Assembly: GCA_016859345.1 (NCBI GenBank)
Contig: CM029116.1
Location: 7,531,143 to 7,595,142, forward strand
Source of the DNA: Istiophorus platypterus
Taxonomy: Eukaryota > Chordata > Actinopteri > Istiophoriformes > Istiophoridae
Length of the DNA stretch: 64,000 nt
Reading direction: 5' to 3'
Made by a program: the position numbers and the translations under genes. The notes under the pieces were generated by a model that was given only the letters and a program-made list of their open reading frames with translations, was not told the origin of the DNA and did not search any database. Positions within the stretch are counted from its first letter, which is position 1. The number at the start of each line of letters is the position of its first letter. This document shows, piece by piece, positions 48,301 through 59,100 of this stretch.

Positions 48301-51300
48301 GAAGTGAATTCGCTCTTTTACTCAACAAGGCTAAAGCTGTTTTTTCTCTCTCGGTACATCAGCTCCGGTATTCAGCCCCTCTCGTTGGTTTATGTTCGGC
48401 CCCTGCCGAGTGAATCGCGGTACTTCAATATGGGCCAGAGCACCTGGATCAATTTCATTAGCGGCTAGAGTGGAGAGACATCCCAGTGTCAGCATAGCCA
48501 AGCTGGGCAGAGCTCCCCTGAGACAACCCCCTCCACTTCTACCCGGCATGGCCCTGGGCCCCCAGCCCACCACTCGCCCGATCTGTTCAGCACCGCCACA
48601 GATTAAGAGTGATGCCGTGTATGCATGTGCATAAAACACATGAAAGAAGATGATTAAAACTCTGGCTCACCCAGTCATTTACGGTCATTTACGGACACTA
48701 CATTACAGTAAACTGCACTTTTCACATCCATATCTGTAGAAGCAATAGGGGGAGAGCCATTGATAGCAAATGGCCATCTGTGTACTTGCGGGCTACAGCT
48801 GACTCATTACTGTTGCTATATGCCTGTCTCTCTCTATCAGTATGTTGACTGCATTAAGTCATTAATGCCTTTTACAGATGATCATGTACCTGATTAAGTT
48901 TCCAAAACAATGACTTAGCTAGTATTCAATAAAAAAACCACACATATATATAGCTGCCTTCATATTTAGTTAGAAATAACATGAATACTGGGCTAGCATT
49001 TTTTTTTTTTTTTTTACAGGATGTCTTTAATTTTTGAAAATGGTTTGTGTTTTTGTAAGATGAGATGTAATCATGCGTGTACCTTCATTATATGCCTCAC
49101 GTCGCTGGTTCCCTTGATGGCCTGCAGAATGCTGTTTCTGCTTTTTAGGAGGCCTCCTGTGTACAGCTGCCATACTCATGTTACTGTCTGTAGACACTGG
49201 GCTGCCAGGACGGTGGCCTGACGGGTTTATTTGGTATTTTCGTGCTGTAAAAAAAAAAACCAAAAACAAAAACAGAGGAAAAGTTAGCTTTTTTTTTTTT
49301 TTTTTTTACATTTCCTGTAGATGCAATTGTTTTGAAAAACCTACCTGAAGCTCCTCCGACCTCCTGGCCTTGTGTATGGGGGTACTTCCCCACCCTTAGG
49401 CCTGAGTACTCTGCAGCTGCAGCAACCGCTTGAGCAAAGTCGGCATCAGTGAAGAAGGATCCATCTGATGAGCTGACGGCACTGGACCTCCCTGAAGAGA
49501 CATTGTCCTCTTCAGAAGCCGACCCCCATCCGTTGATCATGGAGCCCGTCACTGAGCTCTCCAGGTCTCCCATGCTGGATGCAGGTGTCTGTTCAAGTCC
49601 TCGTAGCAGCAACCTTCGTGGATGCATCTGGGGATGGTGAGGGTGTGTGTGGGGGTGGGTGTGGTGGTAGTGCATCTTGGCCACCTCTGCATCTGTCTCG
49701 TCACCTTCCTCCTCTTCCTCCAATATATCCTCCTCCTCCTCCTCCATACCGTCAGTGTCCATGGCCAATGGGCTGGTGATGTACCCATATGTGTGTGAGG
49801 GAGAGAGGGGCCTTGGAGGGGGTGGGGGGCTCACAGCATGGCGCCTGCAAAAAATGAGAAGCACACAGTATAAGAATCAATTCAAATGTAGAATATTTTA
49901 TTCAAATTTGACATAGAAAGTAAAATTCCCTCTCCTATTATAATGGGACCATTCTGCAGATTTTTGTATGTTTTAGTGAATAAACTACAAATCACCTGTA
50001 CTTTATATTAATGCTATACACATTATAGAATTGACAGTTTACAGCTGTGATATCCCAAAATTAGATGCTGAAAATGAGCAATAGGAAAACAGAAATACCA
50101 ACAATGGTGTGGTTTCGATAGCTTTTTATTTTAAAATGTGTTCTTTTGGCAGTTTGATCCTAAATTCATGATGATGTTTTCCTTGTGCACTAAGAAGGAT
50201 GAATGTTTCAGCTGTGTTACCATGAAATAATCACTTCAAACATCTTCCAAATATCTGGAAGTTGATTTGAATGCTGTACGGAAATGAACTGAAACAAATG
50301 GCTCCCTGGAGGCAACAAAAGATCTAAAAGATATGCTTCTGAAAAATGGCCGATAAACCATACCGAATTTGGACATAATGGGCTAAAACATAAAAAACAA
50401 TTATGAATTCAAGACATTTTGCAGATTATGTTTTTCAGGAAGGATTTAAGGAATATTTATATACTTCCTAAACATCTTTATACAAGCTGTGTTAACTCTT
50501 CTTTTGCTACTTGTTATGCTCGTATCCTAGTAGATTGTTTGACATCATGCAGGTGTACCTGCGCTCGTGGCTGTCAGGTGCATCCTGGAGCATTGGCTGC
50601 ATCTCTTCCTGGGGCGAGGGGGTGAGAGTGGCTGTGGACTGGTGACTGTAAGATACAGCAGCAGGGGAGGAGGCTGCCCCTCGGATGGGAGGAGTGGGCC
50701 CCCTCTCCATCTCCTCTTCCTCCTCCAGCTCATCAGGCTGCAGGTACATGTGAGAGGGGGGCATGGGGCACTGCATGTCTGGGTTACAGCTGCGAGCAGA
50801 GAGAAACAAGCCTCGTTACCTTCATATCACTCACTGAAGACAGAAAAACATGCACTTAATAGTCTTACCATCCCTCTATCAAGGTTTGACATAAACCTAG
50901 CGCTAATAGATAGAAAACCCTTGGGGCAAATACTTTCAATGAATGCAACAAACAGTAGAAAAGGCAGGAAGAAGGAGCTCATATTTAAAAACAGTGTATG
51001 CGTGCCTGTCAGGTTGTCTGTGTCTTTTTGTCTGAGCAGACATGTCCCACCTTTCCTCCATTGATAGAGAGTACTCCTCTGTGCTCCGACTTGGGGGTGG
51101 GTTTGCCGGGGGAGGGGGCAGCAGGTCAGCCCAATTCATTGTGCTCTGTTTGGGTAGTTTGGGGGTGCGCATTCCCTTCTTTTGACCCTGACTCCCTGCT
51201 CAAAAAAAAAAGAAAAAAAAAAAGAAAAAAAGTACTCCATCAGTCACAAGACACCTATGGACATAGAAACTTATGTCTTCTGTTTCTGAAAAACACATCA

Positions 51301-54300
51301 ATTATTAATGTTGAAGAAATACCAAGTTAATGAGCAAGGATATGACAGCGGATAAATGCACTAACAAGACTGGCTGAAAAAAAGAGGATGATTTTATATG
51401 TCAAAGTGCCAAGCCTAATGCTACATTCCACTTTATGTAAGTGTTTACAACTACCTCCAAGTTATGAAATTACGGAAAATTCTACAAAACAGCAATTTAC
51501 ATACAGGGGTCTTAACCAGTACCAAGAGAAAAGGTAGGAAGAAAATGGCAGAAAAGGATCCAATTAATACCAAACTATTAGGATTGTGAACCAATGAGCT
51601 GTGAGGTGCAGCGAGCATTAAAGGCTTCTCCTTAATGGCTTGAACTTCAAACGCAATATCAGAATGGATACATGGCATTAAGGTGGCAGTGTTGCATGCC
51701 GTCTGCAGTGTGTTATCATTTGTCCTTGTCCACAGACAGACATCGAGGCCCTGATGAAATTAGGCTGCTCCATACTGGAATTAAAGTAAAGCCAATTAAC
51801 GGAAACAATGCAAAATAAGCAAGGACAAACAGGAAAATAAAATGGAAAGCAGGAAAACAAATCGAAAAACAGAATTAATAAAAAATGAAGGTTCTTTTAT
51901 CTAATTTGCTTTAAACATTCCTTGGATGACATTGCACCCAGAAAACAAAAGGCAAAAGCAAATGCCTAGCATGGTGCACATGCCTTTGTTAGGAGGCATT
52001 GTTGTGCAGTTTCCTCTTCCTTCTTCTCTTTTTTTATACGGCAATTTTCCACTTTTTGAAGGCATCTCCCTTTCAGTTTCTCTTCAAGATAGGCTGACAT
52101 GGAAATGAATCAAATTACCATTTTAAAGCAAGCATTATTAGAGTCTCAAAGTGATTTATTGCTTTTCGGGAAAAGTGGGTTTTTCAAATGGAGCTGGGGG
52201 TGTAAGTGATTATATGGTTCAAAACAATCATAAGCTGGGAAAATATAGTGGGCTGCTGAATAAAAGCATCAAGAATAAAACCCCTAAGAACTCTAAGGGG
52301 AAGAAAAAAATCTTTGGATATGTTGTTTTTTTTTTTATATAACCTCTTACTGTCTGTCACATACATTCCTGCAACTATGCTTGTTTTCCTTTATTCTCGA
52401 GTCGTCTTACCAGAGGTACTACTGCTGCCTCGGTCAGAGCTGTTATAGGACCCCCCAGTGTGGCTGTCATGGGTCTGGTTGTAAGGGATGGTGGCTGGCA
52501 TAGGACTGTCCCCTCCTCTGTAGCGATCTGATGGTTGGAGGAAAGGAGTGTATGGTTAGAGTGGCCCTAGGCAGACACCTCAAATACATTCAACCAAAGC
52601 AACCCATTCCTAATTAACAAGAAAATCAGGACCCGCATTTGATTAGCTTAACAAAACCATTTCACAATGTGGGAAAGGAAATATATATTAAATGAAATGA
52701 AATTACACTGAGCACAGTGTTCAGTGTTACATATGACTAGCATGCCATGCAGTTCATGCTTTAAAATTTTCAGGTTAGTATGTGAACACGTGCAACGTCC
52801 TCACAGAAATCTCAAAACTATCACAGCAGATGTGGTTCCTCTCTGCAGGTCCAACAAGGTGATGATAGCTTTGTTCAAAGCGCCTAAAGAGCCAAGAATT
52901 ATCTTTTTCTTGCCTTTAGAAATCTGACACCAAAGATAAACCCTCACACCTGCCTTCATCACAAAAAGACAACCTGTACAACGACAGCTATTCAAGCATG
53001 GCTCACATTTAGCGGCAAAGATTATACATGATTGCATGAAGGGTGATGAGGGGTTACATGAATGCCGTACAGACAGGCTGAAAGAAAGAGTGATGACACC
53101 TATGTTGACTTGAAAAGGAGCGAGACAGAACCAAGGAAAATGTGAGCATGAAACTCTTCTAAAGGCTTCCACAGTGAGGCTGAAAGAGCCAGGAGAGGAG
53201 AGAACAGAGGGAAAGATCAGGTGGAGGAAGACTATGGCTCGGAGTTGACCTCTTTAACCATGGCTGCTGGGTATTCCACACACTCACCCTTGTTCAGCTT
53301 GTTTTGCTCCATGATGATGTACTGCAGCTGGGAGCCCATTTCCTGTTTCTGCTGCTGGACCGAGGTGGGCTTCCAGCAGTGTTTCTCATTCACCTCCCCT
53401 CCACCCCCGGGTCCACCTCCACTCCCCCCGGTTCCTCTCTCTGCGTTTATGTTGTTGCCCATGATGGAGGACTGGATGAGCTGGGTTGTGGCGTAAGGTG
53501 TCGGCTGTCCTCCCGGACCCACAAAGCGTCCGTCTTTCAGGTTGGGGCTGTTGAAGGTCTTCATCTCATTGATCTTGTTGGACAGGTCTACATCTCCATA
53601 GACTCCTGACTCTGGCACCATGAGGTTGGTCTGCTTGTTTTCCATCTGGTTGTTATAATTGGCGATGCAGTCGGCTGGAGAACATGAGGAGGGTGTTTAG
53701 TGAATCTAGTCTACTGCTGATCAGCTTTGCAGCAGGCTGCCAGTTGGTTGAAAGCTCTGAAACAATTGGGCTTCATCTGATCTACTACATAGCGGAAAGT
53801 ATTGGAGGAAAGCAAGAGAGATTTACATATTCATTTCAAGCTTTTTAAAAGATCAGTTTGCCCACCAGAGAGAGATCTATATTTCCATTTAGAGTCTCAG
53901 GTTTGTTTGTTAAATGACGATCTATTCTAGATGAGTGAGACAGTCGGTGTTACACCTTTCGCGCACGGTCTTTTCCCGGTCTCACCCGTGACTCAGTGTG
54001 GGTGTCATCTCTGTTCTTTTCCATCTTACGGCGGGAGCGTCTTTACTCATCGAGAGGGACAGAGAGACATGTCTGTATCAAAGACCTGGAATGAGGCACG
54101 CAGTAAAAGCACGGCTCCACTGACAGATCCAATTTTCCCTGGCTCATAAAATATTCAAATCCACCGGCAGATCTGAGAGCCAGCCTTGCGGTAAATACCA
54201 AGGACGGCCGTAGGTGCACACTGCTCGTGCCATGCGCCTCACATTTCAACTGCACGGAACAGCTCGACACTTCAATGGCTGATCTGTGAAAGCACCCCTA

Positions 54301-56048
54301 TGGCTGAGATAAAGGGACATTAACTCCTATTTCTTTGCTCTGTCACCTAGTCAGTGATCCTCTTAATGTTCACAGAGTTTGGGTTTGGCACACACACAAA
54401 GCATGCGTCTGGCAAGCTCCTTAGTGTCATACAGCGGGGTGTCATGCGAGGAGTGAGGGCTACCTTTAGCCTGTTATTCCCTGTTAAACATCTCACACCA
54501 TGTTAAGGTAGAGTTAACAACACTTCAGCCTCATAAGGGTGATTAGCACAAAGAAAAAACTGAGGTTGAAGACTATTGGGTCTACCAGATGAATTATTAA
54601 TCCTCATTGGAAAGGTTTGAAGTAAGGAAAAACAGTTCGAATGGCTGGATGGATATTAGGCCGACCAGCTGGATAGGAGTTATGGGCTGCCCTGAAAGGC
54701 ATAGTCCCAAAGTGCATAATTTAGAACATAAAGCATTTCATTGCAGTCAAAGTTTCCCAGGATTGGGTGTTTTAAGACTTTTGTCATGGCTGAAAATGAA
54801 TAACATTAAGCCCTGTGTCATCCAAGCTGACGTTTTTGGCTGCAAGTTTTACTCTGTTCTCTTTTCAGATCGGTCGCTATCTGTCTGCCTGACTTAGTGT
54901 TTATTGTAAGGCACTAGTGTATAAGATTTTGAGGCCAGATGTGCTCCCTTTTGTTGACATCTGTAGCAGTGCTGAATAAACTACAAGGCCACCTGGTGGT
55001 GTTCCATACATCTATTCCCCTTTTTTTCCTCCCCGCCTACCCTACATTATAAGCTCATTCAGACTCTCTGCTTCCATCCATACATGTCTGTGTGTGTTTT
55101 AGCATAAACTTATTCCTCATCAGTCCTTTCTTCTTCCCTTCCATCTGGTCTACCAGGTGCAACCCTTTCTCTCTATCATTCTGTCTTTCTTTCCTCCCCT
55201 GCTCCTGGCCACCGTCTGCAGTCCAGCCTTGACCTCTTCGCCTGCTGCACATTTCTTAAATAACTGAGCACTTAGGGGAAATTACATTACCGGCTATAAC
55301 AACAGTATGGAAATCAGCAGAGCAATTCGATTAGCAACAGAGTAGAGCCATAGGCCCCTCTCAGTGTGCTCCTTTTATTTCCTGCCTAAAACAGCTTTAC
55401 TTTAACCTCAGATAAATCAAACACACAAGCACACAGCCACTTTTAATCCTAATATTTCTCCAGGTTTTTCTCGTGGAGACCTACAGAAAGGAGAGATACA
55501 CAGAACAACTCTCCAGGGAGCTAACCCAGATATCAGATTTTACATCCTTTTGAACTTCAGATTCCCCAAGCGCCTACTTTTGTTATCTCTACAGTTATTT
55601 TGTCAGGGACTGCATCATTGCCTTTGAGGGCAGTGTTTATTTTGGTTTTTGCCTACATGTGGCATCGCCGACAACACGTACCTGGTCGGCTGTATGTTGC
55701 CAAGTTGCTGTCGCTGTTGCCATTTCCTGCAGTGCAGCAGTTGATGCTGCAGTCGTTGTGGTTGGAGCAGGAGTTTGGCCATGTGTCAGCCAGCCAGGGC
55801 TGAGTGGCAGATTCCCCAATGTTTAGCAAACCGGGCCTGTCGAAAATGGGACCAAATGGTTAACAATAGTAAGAGACTAAGCCAACACTGCAGTGACATT
55901 TATGTGAATGATCCGAAACAACCACAGTAACGCAACATTTGAAAGGGAAGATTATGTGGAGTTTATTTATCCAGCAACTGAGAATAGAAAAAATGGAAAT
56001 CCGGCTTTAGTACTTTCTGCCTTTTTGCCACACACACACACACACACG

Positions 56049-56114
<66 letters not shown>

Positions 56115-56129
56115 CACACAAACACACAC

Positions 56130-56172
<43 letters not shown>

Positions 56173-59100
56173 GACATGCAGGCCCAGAGAGCACATTAGA
56201 AAAAAGCCCAGCTAAATAGATTGTGTGTGCTTGACTTGCCCACAGCCGAAGACACTTTCCCTGAGCCCTCGTGAGCATTAGCGATCCGCCCGGATTAGAC
56301 AGCCTGATAAAATTCACTCCCAATGTTGTGAAATGTGTGTCCTCAACAGTCAGTGAACCACAAATGCTTCCAGAGTGGATTCCGCGGTGTCACACAACAT
56401 CTCTATCATTTAAAAAGTTTTTCTTTTTTTAGCTGTACAGAAGGAAAGAAGAGAAACTCGAGGAGCAGAAGACTAACTCATGAGGACCAGTGTTTAACAT
56501 CATCGTCCGGCCATCCATCTCAATCGTTTCCTGTTTCCTGTGCTCCTGTTTCTTCGGCTTTACTCCCAACACAATACAATATCACTTGTTCAACAAGATT
56601 CTACTGTGCAACCTGACTTCAGGCCAAACGCTGAGTGTTAAAAGAGCTGAGAATAAATAGCCTACTATTGCTCATGAAATGAATCAATCTAGGATACAAG
56701 GAGACTGCAGGCTACTCTAGGAGAGCCATATATTGCTACGGTATTCAAATCTCCACAGCGTGACTCCCCGTTTGCATATCCCAACACTGAATTAGCATTG
56801 AATTACGTATCCTTGTTCCCACTGAAATGACTCATTTCTTGGATTCATTTTGGGTAATGAACACATTTGTCTTGTACAGCCAAACACAATCTCACAATAG
56901 CTCCTCAATCACCCCGGCAGTTGTATGTTGATATTGAATGGCCATTGTCTTTGTGCAGAGCTGACACAGCCATGCTGCATATGGGATTCAATCATAGAAC
57001 TGGATAAAATAATGAATATGGATTTAGTGCTGATGGCTCCAAGCTAAGTATTCATTAACACAAGCGCAACACACACACGTAGACTTAAAGTACAGTGTTG
57101 TGTATATTTTATCCTCTGAGTAGAGAAGGGCAATAACGAATACACTGTATATTTCCTCTTTTTTTGTCCAAATACTAAATTTCCACTATTTCCCAGCTGC
57201 ATGAAAACATTCCAAATGCCATGCAGTGGATGTACAAATGTGTGTTTGCTCGCTGATGCAGCTGTTTGCCCAGTCTAATTCAGTACAGTCTCACTGTTTT
57301 GTGCACAATGCACCATTCCACAACATGAAGTGGTGTGTGGTTGCTGCTTTGTATGCGCGTGTGTCTGCATTAAGGTTTTATGGTGATGCTATGGCACAGC
57401 CTTGTGGCTGGATGTGGCTCTCCACATCTCTATGTGGTAGGATGGGGTCCTGGCAGGCTATATGGGGCTTTGTTCCCATTTGTATCACACTTAATGCACC
57501 TCCTTACCCCTCCTCAACTCTCTGCTGCTTTAGAAAGGCACAGCACTCCCCCTAGTGTTTGTCAAATAAAAGTACACCTGCCCAACCCTAATCATCTGTT
57601 TAGGAGATTTAACATCATATTGTATTTGTGATTGATTAAATTCTATTCTTCATCAAACTTTAATAATATTTGAATATTATAATACACAATCTCTTTACAA
57701 ACAACAAATGATCTCTTACCTTCCAGCGCTGCTGACACCTTCTCCACCTCTTTGATATGCCACTGTAGAGAGGAAGGAAATAGTGGAAAAGAGGAAGAAA
57801 ATAATGAATCTCCAGTGGGATTTCACTACTTTTATTACTGTTGTCACATCATCATCTTTTCCAATTGTCATGCAAGGTCAGCACAAAATTGTTCATTTGA
57901 TTGTGAATTGTAAGCTTAGCAAGCAATGATGGTAACGCTGCTTTTTATGAGTATGTATGTGTGTGTGTGCGTGTGTTATTGTATCGGTTCAAGTGAGCAT
58001 GTGAGTGAATGTGTGTGGCGTAATTTCGGCTGAGTCACACAAACAGCAACAGGAGCAGGAGGAGGATATGTAAGAGGCTTATGAAGAACAGAGAGGCAGA
58101 GCTCTTTGGTTGTCTGGCTTGGGTTCAGTGCGTTTGAAGCTCCGTGCACTGCAAGTTGGACTCTTTCAAGGAGCTCTAAGCTGCGGGTGTGTGAGGGAGA
58201 GATAAACTTCCAACTTTAATTACAATCTCTTCCCTGAGAGGAGAGATGGTGGAAGAAGGGTAGGTAGGGCCTTAGCTATGTCAATTCCCTGTCTCTTTTT
58301 CAAAACAGGAAGTGTGGTTTTGGCCTCTGCATGTAGCCAGAGGAGCTCTTAGATTAGCTCTCTTTAATGCAAAGTATCAGAATCTGGTTGTAGATTAAAA
58401 TCTGCATAATTCCCCTTTAGGTCCTGGTTATACACTGGATATCAGGGCAGGGATTTTCCTCTTAAAGAGGCAGAAACCTAAGCACACAAGCAAGGAGTGC
58501 ATTTCTCCTGAAATATTTTGATCAGATTGTGAAACACACTTGCAAATTGTTTTCTACTGATTGCAAGCTGCAAGGCAGCCAGAAACAAAACTGCAACGGA
58601 CAGGATCAGCCAGTGTAGCCGCAGACATATACAGCACAGTATTGTCCCCCTCACTCTCCATATCCTCAGATCGCCCTCACTTTAACTTCCTCTCACCTTT
58701 TCACTGTCTCTCATTCCCCATTGCACTAAGCCCTTCCAGCAACCCCTGACACACACTCTGGGGAACAAAGAATTTCAGGCAGATGAAAGTCCAGAGTAAA
58801 ATAAAAAAGAGGGTGAGGACTGTAAATACAAATTCAGGGAGGGAGAATGATAGAGAGCTTTTCTTTTATCTGTTTTATGCTGTGTCACTTCAGTTCACAG
58901 ATAACCTTCTTAGCTCTGCTACTGCTCGCCTATCTAATTGGTGTGTTGGAGCGCCGGTGGTGTGTCGTCCTAAAATTGCTTACCTGTTGGTGTGAAAGTA
59001 AAGGAGGGCACTGTTGGAGGCAGAAAAAAAAGGAAATAAAATTACTGTCAGTTATTTTGCATCAGTATTGTCAGCTCCTGTGGGATTTTTTTTAACCCAA

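Noticed and set aside
48995..49025. T-rich tract plus ACAG on + strand looking like a splice acceptor
   Set aside because: It is on the strand opposite robo1 and opens no meaningful frame.
55963..56323. Cys/Val- and Thr/His-repeat ORFs on both strands
   Set aside because: They are translations of the (CA)n microsatellite.
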